This document shows positions 40,023-49,907 of a stretch of DNA of 64,000 nucleotides, piece by piece. The translations under genes and the position numbers were made by a program. Within the stretch, counting starts at the first letter, position 1. Every line of letters starts with the position of its first letter. A model generated the notes under the pieces. It was given only the letters and a program-made list of their open reading frames with translations, had not been told where the DNA came from and searched no databases. Origin of the DNA: Acinetobacter sp. NIPH 2100 (GTDB lineage: Bacteria > Pseudomonadota > Gammaproteobacteria > Pseudomonadales > Moraxellaceae); the NCBI RefSeq assembly GCF_000369805.1, contig NZ_KB850224.1:2412262-2476261 (forward strand), in the 5' to 3' direction.

Positions 40023-41668
40023 AACAATTCCTTTTGACTGCTTTTATGTGCAAGTGGTGTTGCCGCAATATCAATCTGCATCTGTTGATTTGAATCAGTA
40101 TGCTCAAGGGCTTCCAGCTCACTAAAGCTACTCTGTTCGATCAAATGCGATGGCACCTTGGAATAATCCTCAATCAGCCACTTCACCAAACCATAAGTCT
40201 GCACCAGAATAATCACAATAAACGGCAAGGCAGTCACAATCGTCGCAGTTTTCATGGTGTCTAACGGCGCCTTAGAGAAAATCATCGCAATCGGCACCAG
40301 TGTTAACATCACACACCAGAATAAACGCGCATTTGGAGACGGATCCTGCCCTTCACGCAAACCGCGGGTACAGGTTGCAGAGACGGCATAGCCAACCGCA
40401 TCCATATGTGCTGCAAGGAAAATCACCATAATGCCAAGGAATAACCACATCATCAGCTTGCCTGCAGGCAATAAGCCCAACAGTTGACCAATCGCCACTT
40501 CACCGCCTTGCTGACTCAAGATTTGCGGGACATTGACCATACCGTGAATAAAGCTATAAACACTGTAATTCTCAAACACACCGAAGATGAACCATAAACC
40601 AACGCTACCACCGATGACCATGGCAAGAATCACTTCTTTAATGGTACGGCCTTTTGAGACACGTGTTACGAATAGCGCGACACCTGGTGCATATGAAATC
40701 CACCATAGCCAATAGAATACGGTCCATTCACGGGTGAATTTTCCATCCCCCATCGGGTCAGTAAACAGACTCATATCCACAAAGTTGGTCGCCATGAGGC
40801 CAAAACTCATCAATGAATTATTCATAATGAATTGGGTTGGGCCAAAGCACAGCACATAGATGGCGAACAGCACCACACCCAAACACACCATATGACTCAA
40901 GCGTTGCATGCCTTTATCCATACCGACATAAGAGCTCAGCGCGAATAAGATGGATACCGCTAAAATGATGATGACTTTGGTCATAAAGGTATTTGGAATA
41001 CCTGTGAGCTGCGACAAAATGTTGGTAAAGGTGACCGCAGTCAAAACCAGTGAAATGGTCAAGGCACCAAACATACACAACAAAAACATCAGATCGACCA
41101 CACGCCCAACTGGACCCGTTGCTTTAAAACCTGTGACCGCTTCGATCACGGATGCCAAGCTCAAGCCTTTATTTTTTCTGACATGATAGCTGTAGCACAG
41201 TGAAATCGACGCTAAGGCATAGATCGACCATGCACTCAAACCCGAGTGAAAGAATGAGTAAGCCACACTGTATTTCAGGGCTTCTGCCGATTCCGGTGCT
41301 AAATTTAAACCTGGGGTTTGGTAATAATAAGCCCAGTCCAAAAAACCCCAGTACAAGGTGGAAGACCCAATTCCCGATAAAATGAACATGAAAATCCATG
41401 ACATCGTGCTGTATTGAGGTTTACCTTCACCGAGCTTGATTTTGCCGTATTTACTGAAAGCCAAACCAAAGGTGAAAATAATTGATAAAAAAGCAAATAA
41501 AAGTACTGGCGTGGTAAACACCGAAGTGGTCCACTGCATCCATTTTGCAGCCAGTTGTATTGATTCAGAGGAGTAGATTGCCAAACCAGCCACCGATGTA
41601 AATACAACGGCAAGACTGGTGATCGCAAGCGTCTTATCTGTATAAGGTTTTGTAATTTGATTATCCAT
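40019..41668 (-). CDS. BCCT-family transporter, probably carnitine
   Basis: Inner-membrane carrier of 549 residues with 12 helices. The BCCT signature WWISYAPGVALFVTRVSKGRT (core WISYAPGVALF) and the STLYWGFLDWAYY segment are present, as is a charged C-terminal tail. The operon context points to carnitine or acylcarnitine; a betaine or choline carrier would look similar. It follows the D-malate dehydrogenase gene by 27 bases. Confidence 0.88.
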   Translation of the reverse strand: MDNQITKPYTDKTLAITSLAVVFTSVAGLAIYSSESIQLAAKWMQWTTSVFTTPVLLFAFLSIIFTFGLAFSKYGKIKLGEGKPQYSTMSWIFMFILSGIGSSTLYWGFLDWAYYYQTPGLNLAPESAEALKYSVAYSFFHSGLSAWSIYALASISLCYSYHVRKNKGLSLASVIEAVTGFKATGPVGRVVDLMFLLCMFGALTISLVLTAVTFTNILSQLTGIPNTFMTKVIIILAVSILFALSSYVGMDKGMQRLSHMVCLGVVLFAIYVLCFGPTQFIMNNSLMSFGLMATNFVDMSLFTDPMGDGKFTREWTVFYWLWWISYAPGVALFVTRVSKGRTIKEVILAMVIGGSVGLWFIFGVFENYSVYSFIHGMVNVPQILSQQGGEVAIGQLLGLLPAGKLMMWLFLGIMVIFLAAHMDAVGYAVSATCTRGLREGQDPSPNARLFWCVMLTLVPIAMIFSKAPLDTMKTATIVTALPFIVIILVQTYGLVKWLIEDYSKVPSHLIEQSSFSELEALEHTDSNQQMQIDIAATPLAHKSSQKELL

Positions 41669-41695
41669 ATCTATTCAATCCATCTTGGATAGTGA

Positions 41696-42808
41696 TTATT
41701 CCATCGCGAATAAATCCATTTTCTGCTCAGTCACACAGGATGCAATTGCATCACCCACCTCGTAGGTTTTTGCAGTTCCACCGACATCAGGTGTTTTTGG
41801 GCCATGCACCAAAACATGCTCAATCGCCTGCATAATTTCCTGTCCTGCCTGAATGACCTGTTCATCACCATCTGCCAAGAAATCCAGCATCATCGCACCC
41901 GACCAAATTGCAGCAATCGGATTGGCAATTTGTTGTCCGTAAATATCTGGTGCTGAACCATGTACAGGTTCAAACAATGATGGAAACTTACGCTCGGGGT
42001 TTAAGTTTGCCGAAGCCGCCAAACCAATCGTGCCCGTACATGCAGGTCCTAAATCCGACAAAATGTCACCAAATAAATTCGATGCCACCACCACATCAAA
42101 ACGCTCAGGTTGTAATACAAAACGTGCCGCTAAAATATCGACATGCTGTTTATCTGCCTTGATTTGTGGATAATGTTTTGCCATTTCATCCACACGTTCG
42201 TCCCAGTACGGCATACTCACCGCAATGCCGTTAGATTTGGTTGCAGCTGTGATTTTTTTAGCTTCACGCTGATCAGCAAATTCAAACGCATATTTCAAAA
42301 TGCGATCGACACCATGACGGGTAAAAACCGCTTCTTGCAAGACAAACTCACGATCTGTGCCTTCGAATGCTTTTCCACCAATCGCAGAGTACTCACCTTC
42401 ACTGTTTTCACGAACCACATAAAAATCGATATCACCAGGTTGCTTGCCAGCCAGTGGACATTTCACCCCAGGCATTAACCGAACAGGGCGTAAATTCACA
42501 TACTGATCAAAACGACGGCGGAACTGAAGCAATGATCCCCAAAGTGAAATGTGATCAGGCACCTTTTCAGGCCAGCCCACAGCACCAAAGAAGATTGCAT
42601 CATATTCCTGCAAGACTTCAAACCAGTTATCTGGCATCATTTTGCCGTGTTCAAGATAGTAATCACAGCTGGCCCAATCGAAGCTATCCATTTGAAGTTG
42701 AATGCCATATTTGTCTGCTGCAGCCTTTACAACCTTGATTCCTTCTGGTAGAACTTCTAAACCAATCCCATCACCCGCAATCGTGGCAACTTTATACTTT
42801 TTTGCCAT
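41696..42808 (-). CDS. dmlA: D-malate dehydrogenase (decarboxylating), tartrate dehydrogenase family
   Basis: Beta-decarboxylating dehydrogenase of 370 residues that turns D-malate into pyruvate and CO2 with NAD. GDGIGLEVLPEG at the N-terminus, DFYVVRENSEGEY, and GLAASANLNPERKFPSLFEPVHGSAPDI (core FEPVHGSAPDI) are family motifs shared with isopropylmalate dehydrogenase. It is the first gene of the carnitine operon and completes carnitine to pyruvate. The start codon has GGGAG upstream. Confidence 0.9.
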   Translation of the reverse strand: MAKKYKVATIAGDGIGLEVLPEGIKVVKAAADKYGIQLQMDSFDWASCDYYLEHGKMMPDNWFEVLQEYDAIFFGAVGWPEKVPDHISLWGSLLQFRRRFDQYVNLRPVRLMPGVKCPLAGKQPGDIDFYVVRENSEGEYSAIGGKAFEGTDREFVLQEAVFTRHGVDRILKYAFEFADQREAKKITAATKSNGIAVSMPYWDERVDEMAKHYPQIKADKQHVDILAARFVLQPERFDVVVASNLFGDILSDLGPACTGTIGLAASANLNPERKFPSLFEPVHGSAPDIYGQQIANPIAAIWSGAMMLDFLADGDEQVIQAGQEIMQAIEHVLVHGPKTPDVGGTAKTYEVGDAIASCVTEQKMDLFAME

Positions 42809-42908
42809 AACGCTCCCTTACACCTTTGGTTAATATCCTTAGCTGTAAACATGCTGTTTTCAGCAACAATGATCAATAAGAAAACTATCACCCCAATGGA
42901 CACGGATC

Positions 42909-43889
42909 GTGAATAATCTACCTAACCTATCGGATTTAAAGGTTTTTTGCACAGTCGCCAAACGCAAGAGTTTTGTCGATTCAGCTGAGGAGCTGGGTGC
43001 TTCACCTGCATTTATCAGTAAACGCATCAACATTTTGGAAACCAATCTCAATTGCAAGCTGTTCCATCGCAGCACTCGTCATGTCAGTTTGACTGAAGAT
43101 GGCAAACTGATTCTGGATCGAGTCTCGAATATTCTGGATGAATTCGATGAAATTAGTGAACTGGTCAATAACCCCTTAAGCACGCCAACTGGTCATCTCG
43201 ACATCGTCAGCAGCTTTGGTTTCGGCCGTAAACATGTCGCGCCTATTCTGTCTAAACTGTTGACCATGTATCCAAAACTTGAGATCCAATTCGATACCAT
43301 CGACAACACCAAAGACCTGATTCAGCACAGCATTGATTTGGATATTCGGATTGGTAATGACATTGCACCGAATATGATTGCCAAAAAACTGGTTTCAAAT
43401 TTTCGGATTTTTTGTGCAGCACCCAGTTATTTGTTGAAACATGGCATGCCTGAAAACCTTGAGGATTTACGTAACCACGATTGCCTGACCATCAGTGAAC
43501 GCGATCAATCCTCAGTGTTGTGGAAATTACGTCATATTTCAGAAGATATGTCTGTACATGTGACACCGCGTTTCATTTCCAATAATGGCGAGATTATTCA
43601 TCAACTGGCAATTGAAGGACATGGCATTATCTTACGTTCCATCTGGGACGTCGCCGATGAACTGATTAGCGGTGAGTTGCAGCATATCTTGCCTGAATAC
43701 TGGCAAGATGCCGATGTCTGGGCGGTGTATCCTTCGCGTTTGAAAAGTTCATCAAAATTACAGACCTGTATCCTGTTTATTCAGAATGAACTGATCAACC
43801 GTTTACAGCATGTTCAGAATTTGACACGTGGGACGCTGATTCAACCGATTGAGCCAATCAATCCAAATACTGAAAAAGTATTTCTATAA
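42909..43889 (+). CDS. LysR-type regulator of the carnitine operon (predicted)
   Basis: Regulator of 326 residues with an N-terminal HTH (LSDLKVFCTVAKRKSF, SPAFISKRINILE) and a substrate-binding domain. The start is a GTG at 42909; an ATG at 42896 is in another frame. It is divergent from dmlA across only 100 bases, so it probably regulates the carnitine genes in response to carnitine or D-malate. DmlR/CarR-like function is inferred from position. Confidence 0.82.
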   Translation: MNNLPNLSDLKVFCTVAKRKSFVDSAEELGASPAFISKRINILETNLNCKLFHRSTRHVSLTEDGKLILDRVSNILDEFDEISELVNNPLSTPTGHLDIVSSFGFGRKHVAPILSKLLTMYPKLEIQFDTIDNTKDLIQHSIDLDIRIGNDIAPNMIAKKLVSNFRIFCAAPSYLLKHGMPENLEDLRNHDCLTISERDQSSVLWKLRHISEDMSVHVTPRFISNNGEIIHQLAIEGHGIILRSIWDVADELISGELQHILPEYWQDADVWAVYPSRLKSSSKLQTCILFIQNELINRLQHVQNLTRGTLIQPIEPINPNTEKVFL

Positions 43890-43964
43890 TCGCGATAAGC
43901 TGTCTGCTTTCTTTTTTCAACAACATCATGCACATTAACGAGATCATGAATCGACAGGCAGCCT

Positions 43965-44798
43965 ATGAGTACGGCAATATTTGTCCTTATTTTAATCGCA
44001 GCGGCATGTCATGCCACTTGGAATGCCATTGTAAAAGCAGGGACAAATAAGTTTTTAACCACTGTGCTGGTCACGGCCTCAGCAGCAGTTTTAGCAGTGC
44101 TATTATTGCCCTTCTTTCCAATGCCGCACAGTGATAGCTGGCCTTATATTTTGACATCAACGGGAATACAAATTCTCTATTTTGGCATGGTTGCCAGAAT
44201 TTATCGCATTGCCGACATGGGACTGACCTATCCACTGATGCGTGGTACTGCACCACTGATTGTGGCGATTCTAGGCACCTTTTTGCTGCATGAGAAATTA
44301 CAATTCAACGCATGGCTTGGCATCATCACTATTTCCGTCGGTATCTTATCCATGATCTTGGCAGCCCCAAAAACTGGACGTAAAGGCATTGGTCTGGCCC
44401 TACTGAATGCAGTGCTGATTGCAGGTTATACGTTGCTGGATGGTCATGGGATTCGTCTGTCTGGCTCACCCATTGCTTATATCTTATGGAGCTTCGTACT
44501 TTCAGGTCTGATCTTTTTTATGTTTGCCTTGAGAATGCAATATCGCCAGATGGGTACATATTTCCGCATGAATTGGCATCTGGGCTTAATCGGTGGCCTT
44601 GGTTCATTCTTCTCTTATGGTTTGGCACTTTGGGCGATGACATTTGCGCCTGTTGCCGTTGTAGCGGCACTACGTGAAACCTCAATTCTATTTGCCACAC
44701 TGATCTCAATCTTTATTCTAAAAGAACGCATCAATGCAATACGGATTATCTCTTCATGTCTCATTTTAATGGGTGCTTTGATTTTAAGAATTGCCTAA
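43965..44798 (+). CDS. EamA/DMT-family transporter
   Basis: Membrane protein of 277 residues with about ten hydrophobic helices in two EamA repeats; the first contains MADMGLTYPLMRGTAPL-like sequence (core TYPLMRGTAP) and the second FAPVAVVAALRETSILFA (core VAALRETS). Members export or import amino acids and other metabolites; no substrate can be named. It follows the LysR gene by 75 bases in the same direction and ends at a terminator. Confidence 0.8.
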   Translation: MSTAIFVLILIAAACHATWNAIVKAGTNKFLTTVLVTASAAVLAVLLLPFFPMPHSDSWPYILTSTGIQILYFGMVARIYRIADMGLTYPLMRGTAPLIVAILGTFLLHEKLQFNAWLGIITISVGILSMILAAPKTGRKGIGLALLNAVLIAGYTLLDGHGIRLSGSPIAYILWSFVLSGLIFFMFALRMQYRQMGTYFRMNWHLGLIGGLGSFFSYGLALWAMTFAPVAVVAALRETSILFATLISIFILKERINAIRIISSCLILMGALILRIA

Positions 44799-44800
44799 AC

Positions 44801-44840
44801 GAAAAAGCCAGTCCATGACGAACAGACTGGCTCATTTTCG
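44801..44840. terminator. Terminator between EamA gene and porin
   Basis: A 7-bp stem (44807-44813 with 44825-44831) with an 11-base loop. It is preceded by five A residues and followed by ATTTT, so it can act in both directions, better leftward. Confidence 0.7.
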
Positions 44841-44849
44841 ATATTGAAT

Positions 44850-46034
44850 TTAGAAATAATAACCCAGCGATAAATAGAACAATTTATTCCATTGATTGCT
44901 GTCACCTTGCGCCAGTCCATCTGCGCCACTGCCCGTCATCGGGTCATTACGACTCCAGATATATTCACCCTGTATGCCGACTTTTTTATAGTTAAAATAT
45001 AGACCTGCGATTAAGCGATCTGAATCTCGATAGCCTGATTCATCTTTATAAAAAAGACTATAAGACACATAAGGTTTAATATTTTCTAACTGATGAAAAG
45101 GCTTGGCAAAGGTGTAGTTAATTTCATTGACCATATATTTGCCTTTGTTGGCCACCTGGTAGGGATAATCAAATGCACCAATGGTCGAGCTTTTCGGCAA
45201 AACATCGTCTGCATTTTTAATATTCTGCTCACCTGCCAAAAATAGCCATTGCCATGCCTGATAGTTGGTGGTGCTAAAGATGCTCCAAGTACTGCGATGC
45301 CCATCTTGATGAGTACGGTTATTTTCCAGTTCTGAATACCAGTAAGAGCCACCAATTTCCGTCGATAAATTCTGCGATTGATCGATATCAAACTTTCTGG
45401 ATAAACGCGTCACCCACATATTCTTTTCATCAATATCGGTACCTTGGATCACATCATCTGCCCGGACAAAGTTACCGCTATAACGACTTGAATCTTTGGA
45501 TGTGCCTTTATAATTACCGCCATCGGTTGGATAAAAACCGAGAATGAAATTGTATAGATTGTCCTTAAACTGATACTTCACCCCCAAATTTTGAATGTCT
45601 TCCAGTCCAACCGTGTTGAGTAAAGTTTCATAATAACTATTACCCCACAGTCGCCCAAAGCCAAAATCGACCGATTGAAAACCAACCGTAACCCGTTGCT
45701 GATCTGAAAATTTATAACCAGCCCAAGCATCTTTTAAAAATAAGGCATCACATAAGCGGTCATATTGGTAGCAACGCACATCCATTGAGGCAATCCAATT
45801 CGGATTTTCATAACTCAATACTGCTTTGATATCCGCCAATCGCCAGTCATCGTTCTTGGAGCCTTCATTGGCCTCAACGATATAATCTTTATGAATATAG
45901 CGGGTACGGATTGCCCCTGTAAGTTTGAGTTCACCCGATTGTGTTTTCGGGTCACCAATACTTAAATCAGCAGCTAAGATTGGCGTATTTGCCAAGATAC
46001 CGATTGAACCTAAGAGAAATAGTACTTTTTTCAT
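44850..46034 (-). CDS. OprO/OprP-like outer-membrane porin
   Basis: Porin of 394 residues with a signal peptide (MKKVLFLLGSIGILA, ending ILAAD). The mature protein alternates polar and aromatic residues, includes WGNSYYETLLNTVGLEDIQNLG (core SYYETLLNT) and ends in a strand with Phe (SLGYYF). The family covers phosphate-selective and many uncharacterised anion porins. It stands as a single gene; an 8-bp inverted repeat lies about 130-180 bases upstream. Confidence 0.75.
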   Translation of the reverse strand: MKKVLFLLGSIGILANTPILAADLSIGDPKTQSGELKLTGAIRTRYIHKDYIVEANEGSKNDDWRLADIKAVLSYENPNWIASMDVRCYQYDRLCDALFLKDAWAGYKFSDQQRVTVGFQSVDFGFGRLWGNSYYETLLNTVGLEDIQNLGVKYQFKDNLYNFILGFYPTDGGNYKGTSKDSSRYSGNFVRADDVIQGTDIDEKNMWVTRLSRKFDIDQSQNLSTEIGGSYWYSELENNRTHQDGHRSTWSIFSTTNYQAWQWLFLAGEQNIKNADDVLPKSSTIGAFDYPYQVANKGKYMVNEINYTFAKPFHQLENIKPYVSYSLFYKDESGYRDSDRLIAGLYFNYKKVGIQGEYIWSRNDPMTGSGADGLAQGDSNQWNKLFYLSLGYYF

Positions 46035-46339
46035 TGTTGTACGTCCTTGTTTAACCTCATAAGAAAATGAAGAAATTCAAGGTGACAAACAACGGCTAAA
46101 CTATAAAGTCGGTCTTTACGGAATGTGTTTAATACTGATCGATTAAAGCTTAATAAATAAGTAATATCTATCTACCTTTTTTTAACTTGTGAAATAACAT
46201 CGAGATAGATGAAATTCTAAATTAAAGTTAAAAAGAATAAGAACGATAAAAACAGCTATAGATATTCAGCAATCCGATAAATAACAATCAAGCCCTGTCT
46301 ATTTGTTTCCAAAGCCACTGTGGAACTGAGGAACATGTC
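46035..46339. other. Gene-free promoter region of the porin
   Basis: About 305 AT-rich bases. An 8-bp perfect inverted repeat atctatct/agatagat (46166-46173 with 46203-46210) could be an operator or a weak hairpin. Nothing else is recognised. Confidence 0.4.
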
Positions 46340-47524
46340 TCAATGCTTGGAGATCCGTATCACGTTTGCATAATGGATTGGGTCAAGCCGAGTCATGAGT
46401 ATTGCCACGACCAGTACCATACTCAAGTGCCAAATCCAGCCGGCTGCATACGTTCCAGTCAAATCATGCAATACAGCCACTAACCAAGGCGCCATGGCTG
46501 CAAGCAAAAAACCGCCACCTTGCATTAAGGCAGAAAGCTGTCCTGCATGTGCTGGATCGGATAAATGATCTAACACCACAATCATCAACAAAGCAAAACA
46601 GCCACCCAAACCCATACCTACGGTTATTGCCCATAAATATGGCAAAGTATCAGGCATGAAAGCCAATCCTGCAAAGCCAATCAGTTGCAAGATAAGTGTT
46701 AATCCAACCCACACTCGACGATCTTTGTTTTTACGCGATAAATAAGGTAACAGTAATGCTGCCCCCGCTTGACTCAGCGTCAACACAGCCATCAAATTTC
46801 CACTGGCCGTTGCAGTCCAATCCTGTGCTTGAAATGCAGGTGCAAGCCACGCAACAATCGAGCTATAGCCTCCATTAATTAAGCCAAAACAAAAAATGAG
46901 CAGCCATGTTCGCGGTTGTTTTAACAGCATCATTACAGCAGGGATTTTTCTTGATTGATGCGGTATTCTCGTCAAAAAACAAGATGCAAAGACGATGGCA
47001 AACAGTGCTGGAACAGCAAAAATAGATAGGCCTATTTTCCAGCTACCACTGTTATTTGAAACAACAGGTGCAATCACAGCACCAAGCGCCCCACCACCCA
47101 TCAACATCGCTGAGTAAAGCCCCATCATTGGACTGAGATGATCCCTAAACTCTCTTTTGATCAAACTTGGAAAAGTCGCTTGCACAACTGCCACACCAAA
47201 ACCAATGATGGCGGCGGTGAATATTAAAGTCCACCCATTGGGTACAATGAAACGCAATCCACAGCCTAAGAAAATCATTCCCAAAGCACCAAGAATAGCT
47301 CGACGCTCACCAATCGCATTAAGTATGGCAGGACCCACAAAAGCGATCAGTCCCATCAGCAACATCGGCACAAGCGTTAAAAGTGCTATGCCTTGTAAAC
47401 TCAGTCCAGTTGTTGTTCGAATCTGATTTGCCACAGGGCCAATGCTGGTCATAAATGGCCGAAGGTTCAAGCCGACCAATGCCACTGTTGCCACCAAAAA
47501 CATTCGGTTATTTTGCATGTTCAT
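46340..47524 (-). CDS. CynX/NimT-family MFS transporter
   Basis: MFS carrier of 394 residues with 12 helices. LNLRPFMTSIGPV in helix 1 is the conserved start of the cyanate/2-nitroimidazole transporter group. It is the last gene of a leftward set with a Zn deaminase and an ankyrin lipoprotein; the deaminase suggests a nitrogen-rich heterocycle as cargo, but that is inferred. An alternative ATG at 47518 is equally possible. Confidence 0.82.
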   Translation of the reverse strand: MNMQNNRMFLVATVALVGLNLRPFMTSIGPVANQIRTTTGLSLQGIALLTLVPMLLMGLIAFVGPAILNAIGERRAILGALGMIFLGCGLRFIVPNGWTLIFTAAIIGFGVAVVQATFPSLIKREFRDHLSPMMGLYSAMLMGGGALGAVIAPVVSNNSGSWKIGLSIFAVPALFAIVFASCFLTRIPHQSRKIPAVMMLLKQPRTWLLIFCFGLINGGYSSIVAWLAPAFQAQDWTATASGNLMAVLTLSQAGAALLLPYLSRKNKDRRVWVGLTLILQLIGFAGLAFMPDTLPYLWAITVGMGLGGCFALLMIVVLDHLSDPAHAGQLSALMQGGGFLLAAMAPWLVAVLHDLTGTYAAGWIWHLSMVLVVAILMTRLDPIHYANVIRISKH

Positions 47525-47542
47525 CTTTTCCCATCACACTGT

Positions 47543-48004
47543 TCAGGTCATCGATTTCCAATAAGCATATAAATCTGGTTTTTCTTCTATCCGAACTGGA
47601 ACATAACGAATATCCATCGACTGTTCTGCAAAGGGTTGAGCAAGGTCAGCATAGATCGCTGCTGTTGATAAACCGAATGGCGCACCATCTTCATTGGAAT
47701 GCGCATAGCTCACAGCCTGAATTCCAGCTAAACGCATCGCTGCCATACACATTGGACAAGGATGTCCACTTGCAAACACAGCACAACCTTCAAGATTAGC
47801 TGTACCCAAATATTGACTTGCAGCACGTATTGCCAATAACTCGGCATGTGCTGTTGGGTCATTGCTTTTTAAAATTTCATTGACGCCTGTGGCAATCACT
47901 TTTTCCTCTTTCACCACCACAGCAGCAAAAGGACGGCCGCCTTGTTCGCAATTTTGATAAGCCAATTCAATTGCTTGGCGTAGAAAATCTGTTGTGTCTG
48001 CCAC
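47543..48004 (-). CDS. Zinc nucleoside/guanine deaminase-like protein
   Basis: Cytidine-deaminase-fold enzyme of 153 residues. Zinc ligands are in HAELLAIRAA and PCPMCMAAM. I chose the GTG at 48004 because AGGAG lies 7 bases upstream; the open frame to 48091 overlaps the ankyrin gene. Length and the C-terminal PDLYAYWKSM recall guanine deaminases of the GuaD type, not TadA, but the substrate is unproven. It starts directly after the ankyrin stop codon. Confidence 0.8.
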   Translation of the reverse strand: MADTTDFLRQAIELAYQNCEQGGRPFAAVVVKEEKVIATGVNEILKSNDPTAHAELLAIRAASQYLGTANLEGCAVFASGHPCPMCMAAMRLAGIQAVSYAHSNEDGAPFGLSTAAIYADLAQPFAEQSMDIRYVPVRIEEKPDLYAYWKSMT

Positions 48005-48005
48005 A

Positions 48006-48692
48006 TTAATGCTCCTTAAATTTTGTTTTCGCACCTGCGGCCAACAATGCTTTCTCAATAGATGTATAGCCACGGGCATGTGCATGCTCAAGTGGCGTTA
48101 TGCCATCAGCATCTGCAATATTGACATTGGCACCTGCTCTGATCAGTAAATCAACAATTTGCTGATAAGGTTTGCTGCCATTCCCTAAAATGATGGTTTC
48201 CAATAACGCAGTCCAACCTAAATTATTGATGTGATCCACATCTACACCAGCAGCGATTAGCGTACGTACAGTTTCTACATGCCCACGTTCAGCCGCAGGA
48301 ATCAGTGCCGTTCCTCCATAACGATTGGTACTTTTCAGATCTGCACCATGCGTCAGGGTCATATTCAATATTTTTAAATAGCCACGTGCTCCAGCATAAA
48401 GATAAGGGCTATCTTGAATCCGATCTTTGGCATTTACATCTGCACCCGCATCTATCAAAAATTGCGCAGCATAGACATTGTTTGCACGCGTTGCGACCAT
48501 TAAGGCTGTCGCACCCGATGTATCACGGGCATCAATTTGAATCTGATGAGAGAGTAGCCGTTCAATTTGCGCCACGTCATTTCGGGCAGCCGCAGTATGT
48601 AACGCATCTTCTTGCATAGGATCTCCTGAAGTTGCGTGACTACATGCCGTCACTGCAAGCGTAAATACCGCGGACATCAATGGTTTGTACAT
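48006..48692 (-). CDS. Ankyrin-repeat lipoprotein
   Basis: Protein of 228 residues. The N-terminus MYKPLMSAVFTLAVTAC is a lipoprotein signal with Cys17. Five to six ankyrin repeats follow (DALHTAAARND, GATALMVATRAN, GGTALIPAAERGH, GWTALLETII, GITPLEHAHARGY). ATG 48692 with GGAGGG 5 bases upstream is preferred to the TTG at 48695. A periplasmic ankyrin protein in an operon with a deaminase and carrier is a recurring but unexplained arrangement. Confidence 0.85.
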   Translation of the reverse strand: MYKPLMSAVFTLAVTACSHATSGDPMQEDALHTAAARNDVAQIERLLSHQIQIDARDTSGATALMVATRANNVYAAQFLIDAGADVNAKDRIQDSPYLYAGARGYLKILNMTLTHGADLKSTNRYGGTALIPAAERGHVETVRTLIAAGVDVDHINNLGWTALLETIILGNGSKPYQQIVDLLIRAGANVNIADADGITPLEHAHARGYTSIEKALLAAGAKTKFKEH

Positions 48693-48854
48693 CAAGACCC
48701 TCCAAGGATTTACCTGAATAAATGAATAATTGTGCCTAGGATAATCAGATTTATTGATATTTAAAAATTAAATTATTTAATCAAATGTATTAAGATAATG
48801 AATAGCTGGATGACTCAAACCACTTAACACAATTGTATTCAATGGCTGCTTTTT

Positions 48855-49712
48855 ATGCTTGATCCGCGCTTACTCCGAGCCTTCGTCACTATTTTTGAAG
48901 CAGGCAGCTTTACCCTAGCTGCTGAACGTTTGCACATGACGCAATCTACAGTCAGCCAACAACTCGCCAGATTGGAAGAATCTGTGGGTAAACATTTGAT
49001 TGATCGAAATGCACGGCCCTTACAACTGACAAGCTCAGGTGAATATTTAATTAGTTACGCACGGCGGATTTTAGCCTTACAACAAGAGGCCCAAAATATT
49101 CTTGGTGATCCTGCAGGTACCATCCCAATTCGAATCGGCTTGCCAGAAGATATTATGAATACGGATATGGCTTTGGCATTGAGTGCATTTAGCAAGGAAC
49201 ATCGTACAATTCGACTGGATGTGACAGCAGGACTAAGCCGTGATCTGATGGAGCGCTATCGCAGTGGGCAGTTTGATATTGTTGTGGTTAAAGAAATAGC
49301 GGCAAGTTCCGATCATCATGCAACATTTCCAGAACAAATCGCATGGTTTGAAAGTATTGATCACAGCAAAGAATGGACTGATCCCATCCCATTGGTGACC
49401 TTTCCTCAAGGCGGACTCTACCGTGAGGAAATGTTTGAACGTATTGAGCGCGAACGCAAACATTGGTATATCGCATTTACCAGCAATAGCTTGGCTAGTG
49501 TACTGGTTGGTGTAGAAACGGGTTTAGGTTTATCCCTATTGCCTGTCGCAACAACAAAAGGTCATCGGGTTCGTGAATACCGTACTTTAGGTAAGGCACA
49601 TCACATGACTGTTTCAATCTACGCATGGGACAAAGATGGCCTTATCTCAAAATTACTGCAACGTATGACTGAAGTACTTCAACAGCGTTTTGATCGATCA
49701 AAAGTTGACTGA
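48855..49712 (+). CDS. LysR-type regulator
   Basis: Regulator of 285 residues with an N-terminal HTH (LLRAFVTIFEAGSFTLAAERL, core FTLAAERLHMTQSTVSQQ) and a LysR substrate-binding domain. It is divergent from the ankyrin-deaminase-CynX set across 162 bases, so those genes are the likely target. The effector is unknown. Confidence 0.85.
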   Translation: MLDPRLLRAFVTIFEAGSFTLAAERLHMTQSTVSQQLARLEESVGKHLIDRNARPLQLTSSGEYLISYARRILALQQEAQNILGDPAGTIPIRIGLPEDIMNTDMALALSAFSKEHRTIRLDVTAGLSRDLMERYRSGQFDIVVVKEIAASSDHHATFPEQIAWFESIDHSKEWTDPIPLVTFPQGGLYREEMFERIERERKHWYIAFTSNSLASVLVGVETGLGLSLLPVATTKGHRVREYRTLGKAHHMTVSIYAWDKDGLISKLLQRMTEVLQQRFDRSKVD

Positions 49713-49907
49713 CTAAAACGGGTAAACGATCAAATACATGCAAATTAAACAGTGCATAACTGTCTTTACATGCCAAGCAACATGCTGGATGTGCCAAAAG
49801 CATCTCGCATGGCACAAGAAGTTAAATCCCCTTATCCACTGTCAAGACATCCCTGTATCTGCTTACTAAGATTCAATGAAATAGGCTTATTTCATAAGTA
49901 GATAAAC

